18,021 nucleotides of DNA, taken from contig QKGK01000119.1 in the NCBI GenBank assembly GCA_003250455.1, positions 1 to 18,021 of the forward strand, in the 5' to 3' direction. This DNA comes from Chloroflexota bacterium. GTDB taxonomy: Bacteria > Chloroflexota > Anaerolineae > Anaerolineales > UBA11579. The position numbers and the translations under genes were made by a program. Position 1 is the first letter of the stretch; every line of letters starts with the position of its first letter. Positions 1 to 6,465 of the stretch are shown one piece after another. The notes beneath the pieces were generated by a model. That model worked only from the letters and a program-made list of their open reading frames with translations. It ran no database searches and had not been told where the DNA came from.

Positions 1-5
1 AGTAT

Positions 6-1118
6 TTACTCCCCAAACAACTCGATGATAAACCTGGTGCCCTTGCCCAATTTGCTTTCGGCGGTGATGGTGCCGCCGTGGGCGTGGATAAGCTGCTGGG
101 CGATGGCCAGCCCCAGACCGTGACCGCCGCCGCTTTCGGTGCGCTCGCGGCTTTTGTCTTTGCGCCAGAAGCGGTGGAAGATGTAGGGCAGGTCTTCGGG
201 GTCGATGCCCTCGCCTGTATCGGCGACCACAAGCTGCACGCCGCCCGGGATGGCGCTGGCGCTGATGGTGATCTGCCCGCCGGAGGGGGTATGGCGCAGG
301 GCATTGACCACCAGGTTACCGAGCACCTGGTCGAGGCGCGTGGGGTCGGCATACACGCTCAGGCCGGGCGGGGAGTCCACCGTCAGATGGATGCCCGCTT
401 CGGCGCTTTGCCCGCTGAAGCTGGTCCTGAGGTCGGCGAGGAACTCGTCCAGCGGGAGGGTTTCGCGTTTGAGAGGCAGCTCGCCGCCCTCAGCCAGGGA
501 GAGCGTGCGCAGGTCTTCCACCAGCCGGGCCAGCAGGTGAGTCTCGTCCAGCAGGGTGCTGATGGTGGCTTCGTCCGGTTCGTAGATGCCGTCGGCGATG
601 CCTTCCAGGTAGCCCTGGATGATATGCAGCGGGGTGTTCAGCTCGTGGGCTACATCGGCGGTCAGGTTGCGGCGCTGCTGGTCGGTCTGCTCCAGTTCGT
701 CCAGCATGCGGTTGAAGGTGTACTCCAGGGCGGTGAACGGTCCGCGGGAGTTGGTGACGCGGGCGCTCAGGTCGCCTTCGGTGACCTTTTCGGCAGCTTC
801 CAGGATCCCGGCAAGCGGGTTGGCGACCCGGCGGCGCGCCCATGCACTCAGCACCAGGGTCATGATCGCCAGGGCGGCCGCGCCTCCGCATAAAAAGCTG
901 AACGGCTGGTCGGGCCGCCTGTGCGGGAAGAACCAGTCCTCCGGCGAACTCAACGCCAGCAGAGTGACCACGCCGGTGACCAGCAGCGGGATGAGCCCAA
1001 AAATGACCACAAAGAAGAAGAACAGCATAAAGCGGCGGCCTCGCCGGGGGAGCCTGCTGATCGGTCTTCCGTGGGACTGCTGGAAGCGTTTGTGCCAGTC
1101 TCCGGGTTGCTGCTTCAT
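6..1118 (-). CDS. Sensor histidine kinase, HAMP-containing, BaeS-like
   Basis: Membrane sensor kinase of 370 aa that should autophosphorylate on His and pass the phosphate to the regulator encoded just upstream. Visible: two hydrophobic helices (about 30-56 and 72-93), a HAMP segment (about 94-146), the H-box with H158 in AHELNTPL, an N-box around 268-280, DTGEGI at 300-305 and the GHGLGLAI G2 box at 332-339. All catalytic motifs look intact. The loop between the two helices is only about 16 residues, so there is no room for a periplasmic sensor domain; it may sense within the membrane or through a partner. The ATG overlaps the regulator's TGA by 4 nt (ATGA), with GAGG just upstream, so the pair is translationally coupled. 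Sequence style resembles BaeS, but the ligand cannot be read from sequence. Confidence 0.93.
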   Translation of the reverse strand: MKQQPGDWHKRFQQSHGRPISRLPRRGRRFMLFFFFVVIFGLIPLLVTGVVTLLALSSPEDWFFPHRRPDQPFSFLCGGAAALAIMTLVLSAWARRRVANPLAGILEAAEKVTEGDLSARVTNSRGPFTALEYTFNRMLDELEQTDQQRRNLTADVAHELNTPLHIIQGYLEGIADGIYEPDEATISTLLDETHLLARLVEDLRTLSLAEGGELPLKRETLPLDEFLADLRTSFSGQSAEAGIHLTVDSPPGLSVYADPTRLDQVLGNLVVNALRHTPSGGQITISASAIPGGVQLVVADTGEGIDPEDLPYIFHRFWRKDKSRERTESGGGHGLGLAIAQQLIHAHGGTITAESKLGKGTRFIIELFGE

Positions 1119-1804
1119 TTGGCCTCGTCGTTGAATTTGTAGCCCACGCCGTAGACTGTTTGGATGTAGATGGGATTGGAAGGGTCGGGTTCCAGCTTGC
1201 GGCGCAGGTTTTTGACATGGGCGTCCACGCTGCGGTCGTAGCCGGTATCAGAATATCCGTGCAGCCGGTTGAGCAGCTGGGCGCGGGTGAAGGTTTGTCC
1301 GGGGTACTGCGCCAGCAGCACCAGCAGGTTGAATTCCGTGCGCGAGAGGGGGATCTCTTCTCCGCGGCGGGTGACTGTATAGCCGTTGGTGTCGATCTCC
1401 AGGTCGCCGGCCACGATCAGACCGGGGGTGCGGTTGCCGCCCTGCACCCGGCGCAGCACCACGCGCACCCTGGCGACCAACTCCCGCGGGGAGAATGGCT
1501 TGGTGATGTAGTCGTCAGCGCCCAGTTCCAGGCCGATCAGCCTATCGGTCTCTTCGATGCGGGCGGTCAGCATGATGATGGGGACGTCCGACTCTCGGCG
1601 CAGCGTGCGGCATACGTCCAGACCGTCCATGCCCGGCAGGTTGAGGTCGAGCACGATCAGGTCGGGCTTCTCCTGGCGGGCAATTGCCAGGGCGGTAACG
1701 CCGTCTGCGGCGGTGCGCACGCGGAAGCTGCCGTTTTCCAGGTAGTCTTTTGCCAGTTTGACGATCTTGGCTTCATCATCGACGACTAATATCAGTTCGT
1801 TCAT
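1115..1804 (-). CDS. OmpR/PhoB-family response regulator (partner of the downstream histidine kinase)
   Basis: DNA-binding response regulator of 229 aa. Receiver domain about 1-118 has the acidic pair D9/D10, phospho-acceptor D53 (LIVLDLNLPG), T80 and K102 (TKPFSP). The C-terminal winged helix, about 130-225, ends with the typical YGVGYKF signature. Its stop overlaps the kinase start by 4 nt, so the two form one two-component operon. I start at the ATG giving MNELILVVDDE because receiver domains begin there; an in-frame GTG 84 nt upstream (1888) would add 28 non-conserved residues and sits inside a perfect inverted repeat. No good Shine-Dalgarno precedes the chosen ATG. The leader contains two inverted repeats, described separately. 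Confidence 0.93.
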   Translation of the reverse strand: MNELILVVDDEAKIVKLAKDYLENGSFRVRTAADGVTALAIARQEKPDLIVLDLNLPGMDGLDVCRTLRRESDVPIIMLTARIEETDRLIGLELGADDYITKPFSPRELVARVRVVLRRVQGGNRTPGLIVAGDLEIDTNGYTVTRRGEEIPLSRTEFNLLVLLAQYPGQTFTRAQLLNRLHGYSDTGYDRSVDAHVKNLRRKLEPDPSNPIYIQTVYGVGYKFNDEAK

Positions 1805-1840
1805 TGCGGTTTTTGTTTGTGAGTACTTTTCGCCAGTTGT

Positions 1841-1861
1841 AGTGTTTGCCTCGCAAACACT
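1841..1861. promoter_or_regulatory. Perfect inverted repeat, 9 bp arms, 3-nt spacer
   Basis: AGTGTTTGC at 1841-1849 and GCAAACACT at 1853-1861 are exact reverse complements around CTC. It lies 37-57 nt upstream of the response-regulator ATG. It could be an operator for a dimeric regulator or a leader hairpin; no U-tract follows on the minus strand, so it is not a standard terminator. Confidence 0.45.
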
Positions 1862-1864
1862 TAA

Positions 1865-1892
1865 ATGAGTGAGGTGTTTTTTCCTCACTCAT
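1865..1892. promoter_or_regulatory. Perfect inverted repeat, 10 bp arms, 8-nt spacer, in the regulator leader
   Basis: ATGAGTGAGG (1865-1874) and CCTCACTCAT (1883-1892) are exact reverse complements around a T-rich 8-nt spacer. It abuts the candidate -10 box at 1894-1899, so a transcript starting near 1887 would begin within it. This fits an operator or a 5' leader hairpin controlling the two-component operon. Confidence 0.45.
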
Positions 1893-1893
1893 C

Positions 1894-1913
1894 ATTATAA
1901 AGGACAGCGCTGT
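1894..1913 (-). promoter_or_regulatory. Candidate promoter (-10 TATAAT) with adjoining palindrome for the two-component operon
   Basis: On the minus strand TATAAT (1899-1894) is a perfect -10 hexamer upstream of the regulator. No convincing -35 lies at 16-18 nt. Between the -10 and the expected -35 is the 10-nt palindrome ACAGCGCTGT (1904-1913), which could be a regulator site replacing a -35. Weak on its own. Confidence 0.3.
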
Positions 1914-1960
1914 TTTCTGGCGGCGAACACGTGGCTCGAATTGGCTTCACCCCAGAAGGC

Positions 1961-1994
1961 AGACAATCGAGACGGTTTTGTGTCTCGATTGTCT
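1961..1994 (-). terminator. Strong hairpin just past the small membrane-protein gene
   Basis: AGACAATCGAGAC (1961-1973) pairs perfectly with GTCTCGATTGTCT (1982-1994) around an 8-nt loop. It starts 19 nt after the stop of the membrane-protein gene, where a terminator is expected, but no U-tract follows on the minus strand. It may stop or attenuate transcription, or stabilise the 3' end, between that gene and the regulator. Confidence 0.45.
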
Positions 1995-2013
1995 TGAGGA
2001 GGAGAGAGGAGAA

Positions 2014-2427
2014 TTAAGCTTCCGGGGTGTCGTCCGGTTTTTCATCCGGTACGGCAGCCGGCGGGGCATCTGCTTTTGAGTGTTGTTCTGCATGCCATTG
2101 CACGGCTTTTTCTTCCCAACCCGCCTTGTTCATCCGGTGCATGCCCCATCGGGGGCCAAAGAAAGCCCGGCGGGCCAGCCCAAAGATGAGGAAGAGGAAC
2201 AGCAGGCCGAACAGGAACCCACCGGGGAAGAAGAAGCGCGGATAGTAAAACATGCCGTGCGGGGAGCGGTCAAAGCGGTAAAAGTCCATATCGCCATTGC
2301 CGCCGCTGACAGCGCCGTGGGTGAATCCGGCCCGGTAGAGCATAAAGCCGCCGCCGATGATGATCACCACCAGGAGCACTGCCGCCAGCACGCGCCAGAC
2401 AGGGAATTTAGGTCGATCTTCTAACAT
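2014..2427 (-). CDS. Small two-helix membrane protein of unknown function
   Basis: No family recognised. The 137-aa product has a short basic N-terminus, a hydrophobic helix at about 11-31, a roughly 35-residue loop rich in Gly, Phe, Tyr and His, a second very hydrophobic helix at about 67-86, a basic stretch (GPRWGMHRM) and a hydrophilic, acidic Pro/Ala tail. By the positive-inside rule both ends should face the cytoplasm. I start at the ATG at 2425-2427 because GGAGG lies 7 nt upstream; an in-frame start 30 nt earlier has no such site. It lies 209 nt upstream of the two-component genes on the same strand, and its own promoter has OmpR-type repeats, so it may be a target or accessory of that system. 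That link is inference. Confidence 0.75.
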   Translation of the reverse strand: MLEDRPKFPVWRVLAAVLLVVIIIGGGFMLYRAGFTHGAVSGGNGDMDFYRFDRSPHGMFYYPRFFFPGGFLFGLLFLFLIFGLARRAFFGPRWGMHRMNKAGWEEKAVQWHAEQHSKADAPPAAVPDEKPDDTPEA

Positions 2428-2476
2428 GTGAAACCTCCAATAGAGTTGATTTTTCAATTGCTTGTTGCAATCAGTA

Positions 2477-2504
2477 TCTCAAAAGATTGTGAAAAACTTG
2501 TGAA
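2477..2504 (-). promoter_or_regulatory. PhoP/OmpR-type direct repeats upstream of the membrane-protein gene
   Basis: On the minus strand TTCACA (2504-2499), five nt, TTCACA (2493-2488), five nt, then a degenerate TTGAGA (2482-2477): three hexamers at 11-nt period. Direct repeats at 11 nt are the known geometry for OmpR/PhoB-family regulators, and TTCACA matches the hexamer style of Bacillus PhoP boxes. The last repeat could double as a -35 element; no clear -10 was found. The nearest OmpR-type regulator gene is at 1115-1804. Confidence 0.4.
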
Positions 2505-2549
2505 CGTCTGGGGGAAGTGTGGTGAAAGATTTCCGGGTAAAGAAAAACA

Positions 2550-2573
2550 CTCCCCCGATCATGTTCGGGGGAG
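2550..2573 (-). terminator. Rho-independent terminator after the Hsp20/zinc-ribbon genes
   Basis: A 9-bp stem (CTCCCCCGA with TCGGGGGAG) and 6-nt loop lie 25 nt past the zinc-ribbon stop codon. On the minus strand the hairpin is followed within two bases by TGTTTTTC, a good U-tract. The plus strand also has TTTT after the stem, so it could act both ways. Confidence 0.85.
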
Positions 2574-2597
2574 CGTTTTCTGCTTTGGTTGGGTAAT

Positions 2598-2795
2598 CTA
2601 AGCTGCTTTGTCTGTCTTCTTGCTGTCGGTAACGTAGAAGCCGCTGCCTTTGAAGTTCACCTGCGGGGCGGTGTATTCACGCTGGATGTGGTGATGTCCG
2701 TTCGGGCAGACCAGGTTCGACCGGTTTTGGTTGAACCCCAGATGTTTGGTGAAGTGTGCGCCGCACTCTTCGCAGACGAAACTGTAATCAGGCAT
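2598..2795 (-). CDS. FmdB-type small zinc-ribbon protein
   Basis: A 65-aa protein matching the FmdB-like putative regulatory family: start MPDYSFVCEECG, and the family-typical FKGSGFYVTD near residues 48-57. The first metal knuckle is C8-x2-C11. The second is C30-P-N-G-H34-H-H rather than the usual C-P-x-C, so a histidine may have replaced the fourth cysteine. Family function is uncertain despite the name, which came from a formamidase/amidase gene neighbourhood. GGAGGT lies about 8 nt before the ATG. It sits 32 nt after the Hsp20 gene on the same strand and both end at one terminator, so it is probably co-expressed with the chaperone. Confidence 0.85.
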   Translation of the reverse strand: MPDYSFVCEECGAHFTKHLGFNQNRSNLVCPNGHHHIQREYTAPQVNFKGSGFYVTDSKKTDKAA

Positions 2796-2827
2796 AATTG
2801 CGACCTCCGTATTGTCAGCTATTTAGA

Positions 2828-3268
2828 CTACTTTGCTTTTACGGAAATTACCTTCGGTTTGGTTTCTTCTGCTTTTGGCAGTGTGAGTGTCAGCATCCCG
2901 TTCTTCATTTCGGCGTTGGCTTTGTCTGCCTGCACCATCACCGGCAAAGTGAGGCTCCGGGAGAAAGACTGGTATTGGTGTTCGTGGATGTGGTAGGTCT
3001 TTTCTTTCTGGTCGTCCTCTTTCTTGACTTCGCCGCGGATGGTGAGGGTATCGCCAACTACCTGGATATCTAGGTCCTCCGGGTTCACCCCGGGCATCGT
3101 CGCCTTGACAACCACATCGTCATCGGTCTGGTAGAGGTCTATCATAGGTAGTCCCCAACCAGATCGGGCGGTTGTCGGCATGGTGAAGAACTCGTCCATC
3201 AGACGGTCCATATCCTTCCGCACCGAAATAAAATCACGGAATGGTTCCCAACGTTGAATATTTGACAT
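2828..3268 (-). CDS. Hsp20/alpha-crystallin small heat-shock protein
   Basis: ATP-independent holdase that binds unfolding proteins in the cytoplasm and hands them to DnaK/ClpB-type machines. The 146 aa are typical for the family: a short N-terminal arm (WEPFRDFISVRKDMDRLMDE), an alpha-crystallin domain at about 40-133 with the conserved GMLTLTLPK strand at 124-132, and the C-terminal I-x-V anchor (I141-S-V143) that drives oligomer assembly. AGGAGG is well placed before the ATG. No CIRCE element (HrcA operator) was found upstream, so heat control, if any, uses another route. It lies 144 nt behind the response regulator ending at 3413. Confidence 0.95.
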   Translation of the reverse strand: MSNIQRWEPFRDFISVRKDMDRLMDEFFTMPTTARSGWGLPMIDLYQTDDDVVVKATMPGVNPEDLDIQVVGDTLTIRGEVKKEDDQKEKTYHIHEHQYQSFSRSLTLPVMVQADKANAEMKNGMLTLTLPKAEETKPKVISVKAK

Positions 3269-3348
3269 AACAACCTCCTATCTCTAAATGGTTAAGGTTA
3301 CCGTGAACCAGGTGGGGTTTATTCCAACCTGATCACTATTTAATGATA

Positions 3349-3379
3349 AACAGCCTGTGTTAGAAGAACACAAGCTGTT
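3349..3379 (-). terminator. Hairpin between the response regulator and Hsp20
   Basis: AACAGC-C-TGTGTT pairs with AACACA-A-GCTGTT, 12 pairs with one mismatch and a 5-nt loop, 33 nt after the regulator stop. The following minus-strand bases are AT-rich (TTATCATTAAAT) but not a clean U-tract. It may separate the six-gene operon from Hsp20. A minus-strand TTGACA (3396-3391) lies just before it, but the hexamer 17 nt further on is a poor -10. Confidence 0.4.
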
Positions 3380-3412
3380 CATTAACAATATGTCAAAAAT
3401 CCTAAAGGGAGA

Positions 3413-4144
3413 TTATCCGGCTTTTTCGTTCTCGCGCTTGTAGTCCACAAAGCGGTAGCCCACGCCCCGTTCGGTAAGGATGTATTTGGGGTTGGAGGGG
3501 TCTTCTTCCAGCTTTTGGCGCAGGTAGTTGACATACAGCCGGACGTAATGCGGCTCGTCCCGGTATTCGTAGCCCCACACCTTTGCCAGGATCTGGTCGT
3601 GCGAGACGACCCAGCCGGCGTTTTGCACCAGGTGGTAGAGCAGCCGGTATTCGGTGGGGCGCAGTTTGACCAACTTGCCTTCCACCCATACTTCCCGGCG
3701 GTCGAAGTCGATCTTCAGGCGATCGTCCACCTGGATGACCCCGGTGGTTTGCCCGCGGGTGGTGTCGGTGCGGCGCAGCACCGCCCGGACACGGCTGACC
3801 AGCTCGCGCGGGCTGAAAGGTTTGGTCACATAATCGTCGGCGCCCAGTTCCAGGCCGCGCACCCGGTCGTCTTCCTCACCTTTGGCGGTCAGCATGATCA
3901 CCGGGAGATCGTGATTCTCCCGCACCATCTTGAGGAGCTCAAACCCGTTGATATCGGGGAGCATCACGTCCAGCAGCACCAGGTCCGGGAGGGTTTCCCG
4001 CAGCTTGTTGAGCGCTTCCTGTCCGTTGAAGGCTTCTACCACCTGGAAACCGTCGTGTTCCAGGTTGAGGCGGATAAAGCGCACCATGCGCTCTTCATCG
4101 TCCACTACCAAAATACGTCTGTTTGTAAATTGCATCTCTTCCAT
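3413..4144 (-). CDS. OmpR/PhoB-family response regulator without adjacent histidine kinase
   Basis: DNA-binding response regulator of 243 aa. Receiver: acidic pair D15/D16, acceptor D59 (LVLLDVMLPD), T86 and K108 (TKPFSP), all present. C-terminal winged helix from about 136 to 235 ends in ERGVGYRFVDY. The linker at 126-134 is rich in threonine (TDTTRGQTT). No histidine kinase is nearby; instead the gene is the last of six closely spaced genes, 33 nt behind the 81-aa protein, in an operon with a Ser/Thr kinase, phosphatase and FHA protein. It may therefore be the transcriptional output of that module, with Thr phosphorylation as well as or instead of His-Asp transfer (inference). A second in-frame ATG three codons on could be the true start. 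Confidence 0.93.
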   Translation of the reverse strand: MEEMQFTNRRILVVDDEERMVRFIRLNLEHDGFQVVEAFNGQEALNKLRETLPDLVLLDVMLPDINGFELLKMVRENHDLPVIMLTAKGEEDDRVRGLELGADDYVTKPFSPRELVSRVRAVLRRTDTTRGQTTGVIQVDDRLKIDFDRREVWVEGKLVKLRPTEYRLLYHLVQNAGWVVSHDQILAKVWGYEYRDEPHYVRLYVNYLRQKLEEDPSNPKYILTERGVGYRFVDYKRENEKAG

Positions 4145-4177
4145 TACATTTCTCGTTCTTGTTGGTTCCGGAGGTCG

Positions 4178-4423
4178 CTATTCCCTCACAAAGCCGATGA
4201 TCTCTTCCTCTTGCTCGGAGGGGAGGATCTCCAGAAAGTTGATCTTATCCCACGGCCACACCACGTAAGCGATCTGGTCTGCTGAGATGTAAGTGAGGTC
4301 TTTCCCATCGCGCTGGCGGGGGTTGCTGACAATCAGGATGGTGTCGTTGGGGGAAGGGATTTTGTCGATTTCGCCAGTGATCGGCGCTTCGCCTGAGATG
4401 TGTAAGATGATGTTGATCGGCAT
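4178..4423 (-). CDS. Unrecognised 81-aa acidic protein in the kinase operon
   Basis: No family recognised. The protein has no signal peptide or membrane helix. It alternates short hydrophobic strands (INIILHI, DTILIVSNP, LTYISADQIAYVVWPW, INFLEIL), which suggests a compact all-beta or SH3/LSm-like fold, and ends in an acidic helix (EQEEEIIGFVRE). A GAGGAG site lies about 7 nt before the ATG. It is 32 nt behind the FHA gene and 33 nt before the response regulator, so it is very likely co-transcribed with both. Position suggests an adaptor in the phospho-signalling system, but nothing in the sequence proves that. Confidence 0.8.
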   Translation of the reverse strand: MPINIILHISGEAPITGEIDKIPSPNDTILIVSNPRQRDGKDLTYISADQIAYVVWPWDKINFLEILPSEQEEEIIGFVRE

Positions 4424-4455
4424 TATTATCTCCTCTGCTGAAGGAACTGTGAATG

Positions 4456-4968
4456 TTAATCCTGACGGATAAGGGCCTGAATTTTAAACCGGCCCAGCGA
4501 CACAACATCCCCATGGTGGACCAGGTGGTCGTTATGGGCGGGGATCTTTACATTGTTTACCCTGGTACCGTTGGAGGAACCCAGGTCTTCGATATAAAGA
4601 TAACCTTCCCGGATCTTCAGCGTGGCATGCAGCCGTGAAACCCCCTGGGAATAGGCATCGAAGGGAGAAAGGTCGATATCCGGAAGGATGGACTGCCCCT
4701 GGCTGATCCTTCCCAGGGTGAACTCCTCGCGGCCGATCAGCGGCAGGATCTGTCCGGTGCGGATGATGTGCAGGTTGACCTGTGCTTCGGTGACGGGGAT
4801 CGGGGCGGCTTGTTTGGGTGCGGGGTCAGCGTTCGCCAGGCGGGCGCTGTTTATTTGAATCCGGGCTGTGGAAAGACCGTCCGTGGTGATCAGTTTGGTG
4901 CCACACTCGCTGCAAAAGATAGCGCCTTCCGGTTCTTCATTATTACAATTGGGGCAAACTACACTCAT
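4456..4968 (-). CDS. Zinc-ribbon FHA-domain phosphothreonine-binding protein
   Basis: Cytoplasmic adaptor of 170 aa. N-terminal zinc ribbon C5-x2-C8...C19-x2-C22, then a linker (about 25-65) with several Thr/Ser, then an FHA domain (about 68-167). Key FHA residues are present: G86-R87, S111-R112-x-H114 and S132-N133-G134, so phosphothreonine binding should be intact. The layout resembles GarA/FhaA-type readers that are both substrates and partners of Ser/Thr kinases; Thr28/Thr29 or Thr34 in the linker are possible sites (inference). Its ATG overlaps the TGA of the J-VWA gene by 4 nt and GAGGA lies inside that gene's end, so the two are translationally coupled. Confidence 0.93.
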   Translation of the reverse strand: MSVVCPNCNNEEPEGAIFCSECGTKLITTDGLSTARIQINSARLANADPAPKQAAPIPVTEAQVNLHIIRTGQILPLIGREEFTLGRISQGQSILPDIDLSPFDAYSQGVSRLHATLKIREGYLYIEDLGSSNGTRVNNVKIPAHNDHLVHHGDVVSLGRFKIQALIRQD

Positions 4969-6458
4969 GGTTCTTTATCCTCTTGGAATTCTTCCAAAAC
5001 CAATGCTCTGGTCCCATACCGGATTTGTTTACGGGCGTTTTCGCTCATGCCATTGTTGGAACGGATGTTGTCCAATTCTAACATAACCGTTTGGGCCAGG
5101 TCATTTTCCCCAGTGGTAAGGAGTTGGGTCGCCAGGTTCTTTAATCGGGAACTGGCTTTGCGGACATTGCCTTCTTTCAGGTCTCTTTGCGCCATCTCCT
5201 GAAGGCGGTACAGCGAGAGGCGCGACATCGCCCGCACCAGCACCGGCGGTGGGGGCGATGGGTTGGGGTCTTTGATGATCGGGCGGTTGAGCGTGAAGCG
5301 TGAGGAAAATTCCGGGATGGGGGCCGTGGGGATCATGATGCGCATTTTGCCATCCAGGAGCTGGAAGGCATTCAATTCGTTGGGGGTGGACTGCACCAGG
5401 AATTCCATCAGGACGGTCAGGCTGTGCTGTTTGGGGACATCTCCCAGGACGATCGATTTGTCGATAAAGATGGAGGATGTGTCCGGGCTGATCCGGAAGG
5501 CATAGCGGAGTTCCACATTTTCCGGCGTTTCGTATGTGAGGGTGACATTGTTGGCAAATGTGTTCTCGATCTGACCGAACTTCTCTTCCATGAAGCGCTG
5601 AATTGCGTTGGATGTTTGGGCAAAGGCGCAGCTTCCGCCGGTGGAGGTGGCCAGCTCTTCCAGGAAGTCGTCGTTCCATTCGTTGCCGATGCCCAGGGTG
5701 TGCAGTTTGATGTTGTCTTTGTTGGCCTTGGCGGCAATCTCCATGCAGAGTTCTTCATCCCCATAGGTGCGCCCGTCGGTGATCAGGATCATGTGGTTGT
5801 TATATTTGGCGCGGAAGTTCTGTTTGACTTCGCTGTATCCTCTTTCGAGTCCCTGGCCGATCTCGGTACCCCCGCCAGTGGAGATGATGCTGATGCGCGC
5901 TTCCAACATGTTGAGGTTTTGGTTGCGCGTGGCGGGAATGATCACCTTGGCCCGGTCGTTAAAGCTGACCACCGAGAGAATGTCATCCTGTTTAAGCGAG
6001 CGGATGATCTTGAGGGCGGTCTCTTTAACCGCGTTGAGGCGGCTGCCGGACATGGAGGTGGAAGTATCCAGGATGAGACACAGGTTGATCGGCTGGCGGC
6101 TGGGTTGGGATGCAGCCGAATTGGGCGCTGGCATCACATTCAGCAGCACATAGAGCAGCTGCGGCCGGTCCATGGCGGTGAGGGACTCACGGCTGTAGAT
6201 GGCATTGATGAGGATGTCTTTTGGAGAAGTGACGTCCGGGGGAAGCTGCTCATCGTAGAGCAGCCGTTTGGACGGGTCGGAAAGCACATCGAAGGCTTCC
6301 TGAATTTGCAGAAAGATCTCGGTGGCGTTGCTGTCTTTGTTATGGTCAGGGTGGAATTTACGCGCGGCGGCATGGTAAGCCCCCCGGATTTCATCCTGGG
6401 TGGCTGTTTGGGGCACACCGAGACGTGCGTAAAAGTTGTCGAGATACCCTGTTGCCAT
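4965..6458 (-). CDS. J-domain / von Willebrand factor A fusion protein
   Basis: A 497-aa cytosolic protein with two recognisable modules. Residues about 6-72 are a J domain with the HPD motif (36-38) needed to stimulate DnaK ATPase. Residues about 120-310 are a VWA domain with a complete-looking MIDAS: D131-T-S133-T-S135, a Thr in STGGGTE and the ITDGR aspartate. After it comes a beta-rich region (about 310-395) as in other VWA proteins, a Pro-rich spacer (NPSPPPPV) and a helical C-terminus (about 400-490). No signal peptide or membrane anchor. It starts 7 nt after the phosphatase stop without a clear ribosome site, suggesting coupling, and overlaps the FHA gene by 4 nt. Probably a Mg-dependent scaffold recruiting Hsp70 to the kinase module; its partner is unknown. 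Confidence 0.92.
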   Translation of the reverse strand: MATGYLDNFYARLGVPQTATQDEIRGAYHAAARKFHPDHNKDSNATEIFLQIQEAFDVLSDPSKRLLYDEQLPPDVTSPKDILINAIYSRESLTAMDRPQLLYVLLNVMPAPNSAASQPSRQPINLCLILDTSTSMSGSRLNAVKETALKIIRSLKQDDILSVVSFNDRAKVIIPATRNQNLNMLEARISIISTGGGTEIGQGLERGYSEVKQNFRAKYNNHMILITDGRTYGDEELCMEIAAKANKDNIKLHTLGIGNEWNDDFLEELATSTGGSCAFAQTSNAIQRFMEEKFGQIENTFANNVTLTYETPENVELRYAFRISPDTSSIFIDKSIVLGDVPKQHSLTVLMEFLVQSTPNELNAFQLLDGKMRIMIPTAPIPEFSSRFTLNRPIIKDPNPSPPPPVLVRAMSRLSLYRLQEMAQRDLKEGNVRKASSRLKNLATQLLTTGENDLAQTVMLELDNIRSNNGMSENARKQIRYGTRALVLEEFQEDKEP

Positions 6459-6465
6459 TTTTTAT

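Noticed and set aside
78..893. Long plus-strand open frame opposite the histidine kinase
   Set aside because: Shadow of the kinase: the minus-strand protein has all kinase motifs, while the plus-strand translation is low-complexity Ala/Gly/Val/Gln-rich with no domain.
1805..1888. Longer N-terminus for the first response regulator from a GTG
   Set aside because: The extra 28 residues match nothing in the receiver family and run through two inverted repeats of the leader.
3269..3412. CIRCE/HrcA operator before Hsp20
   Set aside because: No TTAGCACTC-N9-GAGTGCTAA-like sequence; only the 3349-3379 hairpin and an isolated TTGACA.
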